A stretch of DNA of 64,000 nt, from assembly GCA_022606425.2 (NCBI GenBank), contig JAHDVF020000211.1, positions 744,001 to 808,000 on the forward strand, written 5' to 3'. Numbering within the stretch: the first letter of the stretch is position 1; every line of letters begins with the position of its first letter. The stretch is from Lepidostoma basale (lineage: Eukaryota; Arthropoda; Insecta; Trichoptera; Lepidostomatidae). Below the pieces are notes generated by a model, which did no database searches, was not told the origin of the DNA, and worked only from the letters and a program-made list of their open reading frames with translations. Below, one piece after another: positions 10,417-20,743 of the stretch. The position numbers and the translations under genes are program-made.

Positions 10417-12782
10417 CCCATTCATCGCCACGTGTTTTTAGAAACAGCGCGCCGCCGCACAGTGGACGAAATGACCAAAAAACGCGAATTAAGTGCTTTT
10501 TGAAAATTTCATTAATTGGCTTTTTTTATTCTTTTTTAGTGTAGCATTATAGCCAGTCTAAACTTTGTGTTTCTTGGATTTTGTCAAAAGCTCGTAACGG
10601 CAAGTTGGCAACGTCGCAAAATGGGCCTACGTTGGAAGTTCAGCAGGACATTTTTTAGTTCGCTTCTGCGCCCGAGCAATGACGGTTGTGTATTTAGTGT
10701 TTTATTGAAGAAATTTACAAAATAAATAAATGGCCGATGTTTCTCAAGGTATTTTCTATTCAATATATAAAACTATGCTGATTTATCATATACGCGTGAG
10801 ATATAAACTAACATAAAGTAAACCTCTAATTTTGTCATTTTTTGAGTTTTAAACTCATATTTCAATTAGAGATTAGAAACGAAGCATTCGTTGCACCCAT
10901 TTGACAATAAATACATCTTATAGACTGTACTTTATACTTTAATGCAATATATAAATGTTTCTCCTCTTTTGTCCTTTTTTGATACTCTTGTTGTTTTTAG
11001 GGAGGGCTGTTTGCGTTTCACGCAAAGAATTATTTGAAAAATTAAGAGAACGAAGAGCATTAAATGCTAATTGTGGGAAAGCAATTGTGTTTTTAATAAC
11101 ATCCATCGCACACAAATACCACGTAGTAGCAAATTTAAATATTTCCAGAACCAAATTATGCAAGATCATTAAAAAATTTTCAATACAATTAATGAAGAGG
11201 TGGAAAAAAGTCGCAGTTACATTGTGAAGTTCGAAGAAGAAAATTTAGCGTGGTGAGAAGAAAAAATAGTGTTTTCGAAATCTTAAGGCAGGCCAACAAA
11301 ATCATTTACAGAAAGCGGTCAGACTAGACAGAAAATAATACAAGATCTGCTGCAGAATCGCAGTACTGATGAACTACGATTAGCAAATGAAATGAGTTTA
11401 CGTAGCGCAGGGAAAAATGATGCTGCAAAACTCATTAAACAAATAACATTTTCACCACGTCGAGCATCAAGGATACGTGAAGCTTTTATCGTATACACCA
11501 GAGGAGCCTTTAGCGCTTATCGTCAGCTCAAAATTGACCAAAGATCAACACAAAGGTTTAAGAAAGGAAGCAAAACTCAGGTGTCCGGAAACGTTTTATC
11601 CGTCTTACGATTAAATATAAAACAAAAGTGCTTCCCTAAAAAAGAAGCAATCATAGTAACTGATCGATTGATGGAAGTAAAACTCTTATCCCTTGTCGAT
11701 CATGCGGCTACTAAATTATCAGACCCTGTAATTTCTTCTATTAGACCATTGCCTATGTTTTAAGTTTACTAAAATTTCCGTCCAATGACTCTGAAAATTT
11801 AAGTGATGATTCTGATGATAACGAAGACTCTTTGAACACTTAGGTTTTGTATCATTTTTCTATGTGTGTAGATAAGTTTGTTTGTTTTTTGTAAATCGGT
11901 GGGGTTGCAGATAGTTAGGTTGTTTGTTGGTTTGATGAAGTATTAAAGGATCGTTTAATTGTTGTAGTTGCAGAGGAGAGTGCTGAAGCTGCTCAATGTT
12001 GTTTTTTTTCCTCTTTTTTAAACTTTTCAACTTATGATTGTATTATAATTCTCTGACGAGCTAAATTTACGAGCACTTGTAATTGTCTTTCAATTTTAAT
12101 TTCCTAACTGTGTGCTTTTTTTCTCATGTATAAGCTGCATGTTCTCTAATAAAATAAATAATACATAATAAATAAATAATGTTTGTCTATATGATTACAT
12201 TTCTCTTCTCTTACAGAGCTTTTTGGGATGGTTGGCAGAAATCACATCTAGGCAATTAATTTGGTCTTATGTATCATTTCAGTATATATAAATACACGTA
12301 TATATAAGAGTCATGTTTGTGAATGTGTAGATTATTTTAATAAATAACAATAAAATATCTAAAAATAATATGTGACCTGCATAGTATACTGTTAATATTT
12401 GTTTACCTGCAAAATCCCATATTATTCTTTTGCCAGTTTAAATATAAGATTTTTTGATTAAATTTTACTTTAAAATAATAATTATGTATAAATACAACAA
12501 GCAAAAAATTTTTTTTTCAATACCTTACCAACAAACAATTAATTCGCGTTTTTTGGTCATTTCGTCCACTGTGCGCCGGTACGCCACGTATTTTCTTCCA
12601 AACTATCGAAAAATATCGATCCTTTTTGGTTTGTTAATATTTTTAAATATTCATAGATGTCGTTGTGAGAAAATCGGAATTAATTTTGAAATACATCTTT
12701 CGAATATTCCGAAGCGCGCACAGCTACGCTTATGGCTATCGTCTACGTAGAGCGCACATGTATGCTTACGGCGATCATCGGG
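10417..12782. mobile_element. TTAA-flanked MITE-like element hosting the 2.1-kb insertion
   Basis: TTAA at 10413..10416 is followed by CCCATTCATCGCC, and at the far end CCCGATGATCGCC (minus) is followed by TTAA at 12783..12786. Outside the inner 2.1-kb element only about 240 bp remain, so this looks like a small piggyBac-type MITE split by a later insertion. The TIR similarity is short. Confidence 0.4.
10458..12573 (+). mobile_element. 2.1-kb DNA transposon with perfect 35-bp TIRs, coding region degraded
   Basis: Seen: the 35 bases at 10458..10492 (starting CACAGTGGACGAAATGACC) are the exact inverted complement of 12539..12573, and CGCCG flanks both sides (10453..10457 and 12574..12578) as a 5-bp target duplication. 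Inside, about 11230..11760 plus strand, a broken protein can be followed through frameshifts: KSFTESGQTRQKIIQDLLQN, STDELRLANEMSLRSAGKND, YTPEEPLALIVSSKLTKDQH, CPETFYPSYD, and EVKLLSLVDHAATKLSDPVI. From memory the TPEE.LAL and LLDH-like blocks recall the N-terminal part of a transposon-borne protein common in insects and cnidarians. No catalytic core was found in the 0.8 kb before the right TIR, so this is probably an internally deleted copy. The superfamily is unknown to me. Confidence 0.75.
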
Positions 12783-12786
12783 TTAA

Positions 12787-13247
12787 AATATTTTCCTTAT
12801 ATACCATATGTAAATATTAAAAGTAATTATTTAGATACTAGTCTCAGTAGCTACCTGTGCTATAAACATTGTCCTTACACAACGCTGGTAATTCCGTGTC
12901 AAGTGAGAGCATTACAGTGGTAATGAATTGAATCTATTTAAGTCGCCAATTTGCGATAAGATATAAACAATCGTTTGATTTACAATTCATTTAATTGAAA
13001 ATTTCTTTCCATCAGCGATTATATTGGTGAATTTATACAATTTATCTTAAAATTGACAATATATATTACTCAAATTAGTCGTAGTTTTTTCAAGTTCAAT
13101 ATATCAATGTAGATTTATTTAAGCAGTACAATAATCTACAATTTACTAAAATATTTGAAATTTTTTGTTTTTATGAAAGTATACATTTGTATACATTCAA
13201 AACAAAATTGTAGACAAATACCCATTACAGGTGTATTAATCATTAAG
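12787..13247. other. AT-rich stretch without recognised features
   Basis: No coding region, TIR or known family was seen. Confidence 0.4.
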
Positions 13248-13410
13248 AATTAATTGTATTGTAAATTATTTGGAAACAGAATATGGTGGTCGGGGCGTTT
13301 ACAGGACTTATGACCTGTCATTTGTTGGGTTAAGCGATCGCTTTATGTAATACAACATTTCCCATTCCGCCCTTCTAAGAACACCACGTCTGACAATTAT
13401 TTGTAAGTTG
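13248..13410 (+). mobile_element. Element D, copy 2
   Basis: Shares the core GGCGTTTACAGGACTTATGA and TTAAGCG..CGCTTTATG with 633..932; the right part differs. Confidence 0.65.
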
Positions 13411-13489
13411 TATACGCGCTACCATGTTGAGAAACATTTCACATATTTTTAGATGTTTCTCAACATTTCAGTCATTTTTAATATTTGTA

Positions 13490-13650
13490 TCTAAACGCTC
13501 CCGCCGGGGCTTCGTCAGTGTGAGAGAATAAACAGAATAAATAAAATAATTTATTTAAAATAATTTATTTTAAATAAATTCATTTTATTCTCTCACCCTG
13601 ACGAAGCTCCGGCTGGAACGAAACCGGTTGGTGTTAACAAATAAAGCGGT
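13490..13650. repeat. Inverted repeat with hammerhead-like core
   Basis: CTGACGAAGC..CCGGC occurs on the plus strand at 13598 and on the minus strand at 13518, and the arms continue into (AATAAAT)n. On the plus strand CTGACGA, an imperfect stem and GAAACCGGTT follow in hammerhead order with a GUU cleavage triplet. The left arm lacks GAAAC. Confidence 0.45.
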
Positions 13651-13928
13651 TTAAATACAAATATTACAAGTTTATTATTATTTTATTTAATAATGTCACG
13701 CCACAAATTAACTGTTTCATACGAAAGTTTAAAAAAAAACATAATTTAAAATTACTTCTATTTTGGGGGCAAGAAAGGTGCCTCCACGTAGTTTTTTTAG
13801 ATTACTATGATTATAATAGCCAGAGCCCCTGGAAACGACACAAAATAAAAATTACAAGAGAATAGGAGAGATGAGGGTCTTTTAAGGGCTATCCCTACAA
13901 AACTAGCTTGCCATTGGCGCGGAGAGGT

Positions 13929-14172
13929 AAGTGCATTGAGAATCAAACAGAGTTTAGATCGAGACTCAAAACGCACCTTTTCAAATTATCATTTCCTGAC
14001 AGGAAGGGCTGATCGACTTCGTCAGGTGCAGCCCTCATACTAAATATGTTTATATATGTTTTTATTATTATTATTATCTAGTTGATAAAACGGAGCATCT
14101 TCTACAGCGCCCTTGAGATGAATAATTCATAAAAATGGCACTTTATAAATTATCCAATTTATTATTATTATA
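13929..14172 (+). mobile_element. LINE-E 3' end, copy 2
   Basis: Near-identical to 1039..1290, including SRLKTHLFKLSFP, a shared CAGCGCCCTTGAGATGA block and the TTA-rich end. Confidence 0.7.
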
Positions 14173-14540
14173 AGAAGACGGGTAATGCGATGTTAACTTT
14201 ATGTTAGAAAAGTGTTTTTTTTAATAAATCCGTTTCATTAAAACTCTATTTTGAAATAGTTTCATGATAACAGGAAAAAACAAGATAATAAATTAATTGA
14301 AAACAAATGTTCTGTGTAGACATTATGTATGTAGTATAATAATACTTTACAAAGTGCGTTCCTTAATTAAATCTCACATTCATTAAACGCGTCGGCGACC
14401 GAGGTGACACGGACAATCATTGAAACTGCTTCACCTACCGGCATAAAGTTGACAAGTTGATTCCAACTGTCCACAATGCATTTCAATCTTTTTTGTTACT
14501 TATTGAACGCTAAGGCATTAACACTGTGGAATTCCATAGT

Positions 14541-14759
14541 AATATACTTAGGGAATTGAAAATAACTTTGTTTAATCCGCTAAATATATATTTTTTAAAT
14601 TAAAAAACACGACTTGTTTCGGAGGATACCTCCATCTTCAGGTGTAATTATATTTTTACACTTGAAGATAGGTATCCTCCGAAAAATGTCGTGTTTTTCA
14701 ATTTAAAAATATATATTTAGTGGATTAAACAAAGTTATTTTCAATTTCTTAAGTATATT
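14541..14759. repeat. Long inverted repeat enclosing a near-complete hammerhead-like motif
   Basis: Arms of about 90 bp (14541..14640 and 14648..14759) are inverted copies. On the minus strand 14641..14611 reads CTGAAGA, T, GGAGG-TAT-CCTCC, GAAAC-AA-GTC, and the flanks ACAC before and GTGT after can pair as stem I. All three hammerhead helices are thus present. The N7 position of the core may be any base, so CTGAAGA is allowed. The plus-strand arm has CTTGAAGA and GAAAA and is less complete. Confidence 0.55.
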
Positions 14760-15004
14760 TTTATGACTGCTTAATAGTAATTTTAATGATCATTGAATAT
14801 TGTATATTCGTATTTTTTCATTTGAAAAACAACAAAACATAATAATTGTGTAATTTGAATTAAAAATGCATTTTTCTAAAAACCCTTCTGAATAACATTT
14901 TATCATATTCATGATTTATTAGATACCTTGTATTTAATTACGAACATCACTAAAATTTAAATTGATCCTTTAAAATATAATTGATACAATATTCAACCAA
15001 AGAG

Positions 15005-15404
15005 AATACGTTGTATGATAGAATACCGAACGATGAAATAAGAAAGAAATGTAAGACAGATGACTGCATCATGAATAAAATTAAGAAAGGATCCCTGAGA
15101 TGGTTCGGACATATGGAACAAATGGATGAGAGTAGAATGGTTAAAAAGTTGTACACAAGTAGTGTGAGTGGGAAAAGAAGCCGAGGACGACCGAGGAAAA
15201 CATGGCATGACCAAATTAACCAATTACTAAAAGGCGGCCAAATTCGAAGTCGGAATAATCGACGTGCGTGCATGGTGCGATGTATGAATGTGGAGGAATC
15301 CCGAGAGGTGTGCCAGGACAGGCCAGTGTGGCGATCCATCCTCTCTGCCTTCCCCTCCGGGGAAATGGCGTGATGGTTAGTTAGTTAGTTAGTTAGTTAG
15401 TTAG
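15005..15404 (+). mobile_element. LINE-A 3'-end copy with (TTAG)n tail
   Basis: An open frame reads MIQYSTKENTLYDRIPNDEI, SLRWFGHMEQMDESRMVKKL, RSRGRPRKTWHDQINQLLKG and SILSAFPSGEMA, then a stop and seven TTAG-type units. It is 5'-truncated. Confidence 0.85.
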
Positions 15405-15425
15405 AGAATAATAATTAATTTTTTT

Positions 15426-15722
15426 TTAAATACGTTTTTTAACTACGTCAATTTTTGGCTTTACTTCGACAGGATTGCTGGACATGGATGGATGGGAGCG
15501 GCAATGAATAGGGGGCGGTGGAGGGCTTTGGGAGAGGCCTACATTCAGCAGTGGATGACAGACGGCTGATGATGATGATGATTTCGACAGCGACCGGTTT
15601 CGCCAGGCTCGCTGGCATCGACAGACTGGTCTGACAGCCCAGAAGACAAACGAAGAAGTTGTCAAAAAAACATCGTTTTATTTACTTATAATTTAAAATG
15701 AACTTCCATCAAGAGATTTTCA
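15426..15722. repeat. Hammerhead-like repeat unit, copy of 36444..36780
   Basis: The GCGACCGGTTTCGCCAGGCT block at 15591 and the right end TTTAAAATGAACTTCCATCA match the unit at 36444..36780. On the minus strand the order is CTGTCGA, stem GCCAG/CTGGC, GAAACCGGTC. A small LINE (15473..15582) has landed inside it. Confidence 0.5.
15473..15582 (+). mobile_element. LINE 3' end with GAT tail and 8-bp target duplication
   Basis: The frame reads GHGWMGAAMNRGRWRALGEA then YIQQWMTDG and a stop, followed by GATGATGATGAT. TTCGACAG flanks it at 15465..15472 and 15583..15590. Confidence 0.7.
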
Positions 15723-16544
15723 ACGCAGGAAGAAGTTGATATCCTGCATAAACAGATCGCAAGATCTACAAAAAGAATCCAACTTAGAAAGTATATGGCT
15801 TTATAAAATTATTTATAGATTACACAAACACTATTCAATTGATAATCAATTTGATATTCTTGTTATGTAGGCATTTAACCCGTTGCAAAAATAGTGAAAT
15901 TAATCATTTATTTATTGACTAACTAATTCATATTATACTACAATTTAAAATATATAATGTAATGTGATAGAATATTATTATACGACAACCATTCATACTT
16001 GCATATCTACTTCCACGGGTATTCATTATTGTGAATGAAAGGTCATAAAGGTTTTTCTTTTCTTTTCATTTATTTAAGCAGTAGATTAAAATCTGGAAAG
16101 CATTTATAATATTTCTTCTCTTTCCGTTTCCTACAATATTCAACACTTGTCATTATAGATCCATACCTCGTTAGCAACTGCAACTATGTATGTACATACA
16201 ATATAATACATTATGTATTATTTATGAATAAAGCGTGCATAAACTTGTTACGTATTCATCGCAACACGAGTAATGTATGCAAATAAATGCTTTTATAATA
16301 ATAATAAAAACACCAATCTCACTTCGGATCGTTTCAAAAAACAATAAACCTCCTAGTCGCCTGCAGTAATACAAGATAGAGCAATCCAACATTTTTGGAG
16401 AAATTATAATATCGTGCTGTGCTATATAAAATCTCCAAAATCAAAGAAATTCAACTAATAGGACCACAGTGTTTTCCTGTTACCTAATAGAGGAGGCCTT
16501 GTCCAGGAATGGACGGGAATATGCTGAGGAAGAAGAAGAAGAAG
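15723..16544. other. AT-rich intergenic stretch
   Basis: No gene or clear repeat is seen until the GAA run at 16525..16546. Confidence 0.4.
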
Positions 16545-16880
16545 AAGGACCAAACAAGTTTTGAGGACTTCCGAAATGAAGACACTGAGGACGATAGCAG
16601 GCAAGACACTGGGGGATCGCGTGAGGAACACTAGAATAAGAGAGATATGTGAGGTTGAGGATATTTTAAGATGGAGCAGACAGCGAAAATGGGACTGGTA
16701 CGGTCATGTTCAAAGAATGGACACCACCAGACTCCCCTATATTGCATTGCATAATCAGCCTCATGGGACTCGTCCTCGTGGAAGACCTAAAAGATGGAAG
16801 GACAGCTGGGAATCTACCTCACAGGAAGAGCAACACTCTGGAGAACAGACCACATAAGTAAGAAGAAGAAGAAGTTTTAT
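16545..16880 (+). mobile_element. LINE-B 3' end with GAA tail
   Basis: A 98-codon frame reads MKTLRTIAGKTLGDRVRNTR, ICEVEDILRWSRQRKWDWYG, HVQRMDTTRLPYIALHN and RPRGRPKRWKDSWEST, ending at a GAA microsatellite. The frame is intact for this truncated part. Confidence 0.75.
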
Positions 16881-18249
16881 ATACGAGTATGTTATGAAAA
16901 TGTGTACTTAATACACTAAAATTTCTGACGCAACTACCTAAATAATGTATATTCAAGCACTTTTCAAATTATATCCAATTTATGCAAGCGTAAGTACTGT
17001 TGTTGTGTGTGAAATTGGTTTATTAGGCTTAATCGTGAATTATATCACGATTATTAAAACGTTATGACATACCTAATAAAATAATTAAGTATTTTTCTTA
17101 GATATTATTTCATCATATTAACGTGGTGTTTCGCCAGTTTTACTTATTACAATAAGTGTAAATGTTTCGATTGTAACTCGATACCAACTGCACTTGGCTT
17201 TATACGTGCAGACACTGCTGATGTACAAGGTAACTGGAGTAATATGAACTCTCTCACCTGAACACAGATCACTAACACTCGCAACAAAAGATCGCTGCTC
17301 GATCAGCGATAATTACAATGAGAAGAAAACACTGTTTTTAAAAAAATAACGGATTAACGAAGAGCTGTTCGCCAAGCGGCAGTGCACGACTGAATGACTG
17401 GCTCGTAAATATTTTACATCGATAAATACTTCCACACAATATATGAAATGAGAGATATCGGTCGATAGGTATATCATAAGAGCACACACATCATTATCTG
17501 GGCGACTCATAGAGGAAAGGATCCGCGCTGGTTATCGGCGAAACTTTGGACCTCACAAAGTTCAGAGCTGGTCTGGCATCCGCGAGCCGCTCTCCTGCGA
17601 CATGATTCAGCTTAGAATCTTGCCCCTGCCTTCTAGCTCCTTTGTTTGTTGCCGTCATCGTGCACAAAGGTGACAGACGCTGATAAACACAATTCTAAAG
17701 TACAATCGCGGATAAGTATACTGATCTAATTCCCGTGGAACACATGTTTTATCAGTTTGTCAATCAGGCATCTAGTTAGGCATATATTTTACGGCCCCCC
17801 ATAATTTCACAACTATTTAATTGATTTTGTATTGCTATTGTTTTCCGTCGCTTTGTTTTGTGTTTACTTTAAGCTCAATGTCACATTCACATCGACAGTG
17901 GTCACAAATTAGCATTTTAAATTATGCAAGATAAATAAATCAGTTTTGTATCAGCACCGGTCCTGCATTATGGAGTGTGTCTTCTAGCACCTCTTATTGA
18001 CTCTCCTATGAAAAATTATTGATTAAATTGCAATGTCAAAAGTGCAACGACTCGGATATGCATGAATATTTCACTCGCGATATTTACAAATACGATATTC
18101 ACAAATTAAAGCGAGTTCAATAATATGTCCATAATTCATTATTTCCTTTAACAGCACTCTTTATCGAAAGCAAAACAGAATAGAACATAGGACGTAGAGG
18201 ATTCCCACTGCTTACCAGCTGTTATAGGCGAACAGTGCCAGGATTTTAC
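16881..18249. other. Repeat-poor stretch with a possible promoter
   Basis: Unlike its surroundings, this 1.4 kb contains no recognised mobile element. GC content rises at 17500..17700. It holds the candidate non-coding exon below; no protein gene is evident. Confidence 0.4.
17258..17391 (-). other. Candidate non-coding first exon of the CRAL-TRIO gene
   Basis: Seen on the minus strand: an arthropod-type initiator TCAGT centred on 17391 and, 130 bases downstream, CAG followed by a GTGAGAG splice donor at 17257. The CRAL-TRIO coding exon at 172..403 starts with a 3' splice site and needs such an upstream exon. The link is inference and would imply an intron of about 17 kb. Confidence 0.3.
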
Positions 18250-18251
18250 AA

Positions 18252-18398
18252 ATCAAATCAGTTTATTAACTCAAAAGACTGAATTCTACACCAGACCAAA
18301 GACAGTGTGACAATCACACTGCCATCGCCGGGAATCGTACCGGGACCTTTGGTAAGGCAGTTAGAGCTCTTACCACTCTGCCACAAACGTCGTCTTAT
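18252..18398 (-). mobile_element. SINE-H head fused to a LINE-F tail
   Basis: 18286..18398 is the SINE-H head in reverse, with B box near 18330 and A box CCACTCTGCCA at about 18375. Its 3' end is replaced at 18252..18285 by CAAATCAGTTTATTAACTC, the LINE-F 3' end. Confidence 0.55.
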
Positions 18399-18712
18399 TG
18401 TCCGATGCGTCTTATCGTCTACAAAATAAGGTAATTTCGTTTAGAATCTTCGAAGAGAGTCTGACAGTCTGGGTATACTATAAATTTAAAAATAAAATTC
18501 AAACGTGACATGATATATTGGAATATTATGTATCATTGAATCGCATTGGAATCTGATCAGAACGAGATAACCCGTGTAGAATTATAAAAAATAAATTAAT
18601 ATAATGATAAGATTATACAATCCCTAAATAGCACGTGACTTTTCATTTATCCGTAATACAATTGTCTAAGATATGAATCTTTTTCAAAATATTTATCATC
18701 AGATACATAGCA

Positions 18713-19755
18713 TTGACGACCTTCGTGGTCAAGTGGAAAGTGCTATGACTGTCATACCGAAAGAACCGGGTTTGATTCCCGGCGACGGCGATCATTGGTC
18801 TGGTGTAGAATTCATGCAAGTATCCTGGTATCTAGTATGTATGAGGTATGCAAGCGATACGATTTAATGATGAATGTGAATAAGTCCAAGGTAATGATTT
18901 TCGAAAAAGAAGAAAACATGACAGTCTGCAACATTAGTGTAAACGGTGAAAATCTGGAACAAGTGGATGAATTTGTTTATTTAGGAAGTATGTTTACAAA
19001 TGATGGGAGGGTGGAGAAGGATATTGAAAGAAAGGTTGGGGCAGGCAACAGAGTAAATGGTGCACTTAAAGTTGTCATCGCAAACAAAAGCCTATCCAAA
19101 AAAGCTAAGATGGCAGTGCATAATGGTGTTCTTGTGCCGACCCTTATGTATGGAAGTGAAACATGGAATTGGCAAAAGAAGGATGAAAGTAGAATAAATG
19201 CTGTAGAAATGAGATCTCTAAGACGAATATGATAGAGTGTCAAATGCAAGTATAATAAGTGAATGTGGTGCGAATGAAAGCGTTATGAACAAAATAATGA
19301 AAGGGTCATTAAAATGGTTTGGACACATGGAAAGAATGAGTGAATACAGAATGGTAAATAAGGTATATGTAAACGGCGTGAACGGAGGTAGAAATAGAGG
19401 AAGGCCGATGAAAACGTGGCACGATCAAATCAATCAAATATTAAATGTCGGTCACGTGAGGAGTCCGAGAAATCGACGTGCGTGCATGACAAGATGTATG
19501 AATGTAGAGGAAACAAGAGAATTATGTCAGGACAGAACAGTGTGGCGTTCCATTCTTTCTGCCTACCCCTCCGGGGAGAAGGCGTGATGGTTAGTCAGTT
19601 AGTTAGTTAGAATTGACGTGACAATAAAATGACGATAGATTAACTATCTATCACATGTCATGAGAATCAATATGATAGCCATACCCTTTACAATGCTGCA
19701 AAGAGGGATTCAACAAAATAATATTGTAATAATATTCCATCAATCTTTGTATACC
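18713..19755 (+). mobile_element. SINE-H copy split by a LINE-A insertion
   Basis: The tRNA-like head (18713..18816; TGGTCAAGTGG as A box, GGTTTGATTCCC as B box) is separated from its body (19608..19755; GTGACAATAAAATGACGATA) by LINE-A at 18817..19607. Confidence 0.7.
18817..19607 (+). mobile_element. LINE-A copy inserted in SINE-H
   Basis: The truncation starts just after RT motif C. It reads MYEVCKRYDLMMNVNKSKVM, VDEFVYLGSMFTNDGRVEKD, LMYGSETWNWQKKDESRINA, then (one deletion near 19230) SLKWFGHMERMSEYRMVNKV and SAYPSGEKA with a (TTAG)n tail. The target duplication is TAGAATTCATG (18806..18816) against TAGAATTGACG (19608..19618). Confidence 0.85.
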
Positions 19756-19829
19756 GCAGCATCCTAGAGTGATGTTATCTCGTGAAATAGGTCGGCGGGG
19801 TTATTTTACAGAACAGTATTTTCATCTTC

Positions 19830-20512
19830 AAAGTAGAATAAATACAGTAGAAATGAGATCTATAAGAAGAATGTGTATTAAAACTTTATATGATAGAGTG
19901 TCAAATGCAAATATAAGAAGTGAATCCATGGGTCATTAAGATTGGACACACGGGAAGAACGAGTGAAGAAAGAATTATAAAGAAACTAACTAACTAACCA
20001 TCACACCTTTTCCTCGGAGGGGTAGGCAGAGAGGATGGACCGACATATCTTTCTGTCCTTACATACCTCTCTAGATTCCTCCACATTCATACATCGTAAC
20101 ATGCATGCTCGTCGATTTTTCCGACTGCGAATGTGACCGCCTTTCAGTATTTGATTCATTTGGTCTTGTCATGCTTTTCTTGGTCTTCCACGGCTTCTCT
20201 TTCCACTCACACTGCTTGTATACAGCATTATAACCATTCTTCTCTCGCCCATTCTTTATTTTTATAAAAAAATATAAATTATAAAGAAAGTATATGTTAA
20301 CGATATAGACGGAACAATATTCAGAGGAAGACCAAGGAAAACGTGGCGTGATCAAATAAATCAAATATTAAATGTCGGCCACATGAGGAGTCAGAGAAAT
20401 CGACGTGCGTGCATGGCACGATATGTATATGTTGAAGATTCGAGAGAAGCATTTTAAAAAAGAACAGTGTGGCGGTCCATTCTTTCTGCTTAGCGCTTCG
20501 GGGGGGCGATGT
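19830..20512 (+). mobile_element. LINE-A copy interrupted by another LINE-A
   Basis: The left part 19830..19985 (RINTVEMRSIRRMC..YDRVSNANIRSE) and right part 20290..20512 (YVNDIDGTIFRGRPRKTW, VILSA) are continuous once 19986..20276 and one duplication are removed. Confidence 0.75.
19986..20276 (-). mobile_element. LINE-A 3' end inserted into LINE-A
   Basis: Starts with (CTAA)n on the plus strand, is 5'-truncated at 20276 and is flanked by the exact 13-bp repeat AATTATAAAGAAA at 19973..19985 and 20277..20289. Confidence 0.85.
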
Positions 20513-20743
20513 GTCTCCTTTCCAAGCTTCAGTTAGACAAAAATGTATCCGACATACAACTACAAACCATCACGCTGTTAGATAATAAGACTACACTACT
20601 GTCTAATAGACTACACTACTCTATTCCGACACACCTGTTTAGGTTCCTCCAAATTCATAAAGCGGAAAAATCGACGATACACGCACGTCGATTCTTCCGA
20701 CTTCTCTTTTGGCCAACCCTTAAAATATTTATTCGGTCATGTC

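Noticed and set aside
15380..15404. TTAG array as telomeric repeat
   Set aside because: The unit is TTAG, not the insect TTAGG, and it always follows the LINE-A end, so it is an element tail.
17313..17510. 65-codon open frame on the minus strand near the candidate exon
   Set aside because: It has no similarity I recognise and crosses the putative transcription start; treated as chance.
18286..18398. Possible tRNA gene (A and B boxes present)
   Set aside because: The head belongs to SINE-H, which recurs at 36099, 47940 and 50199 with a long non-tRNA body; acceptor ends do not pair.
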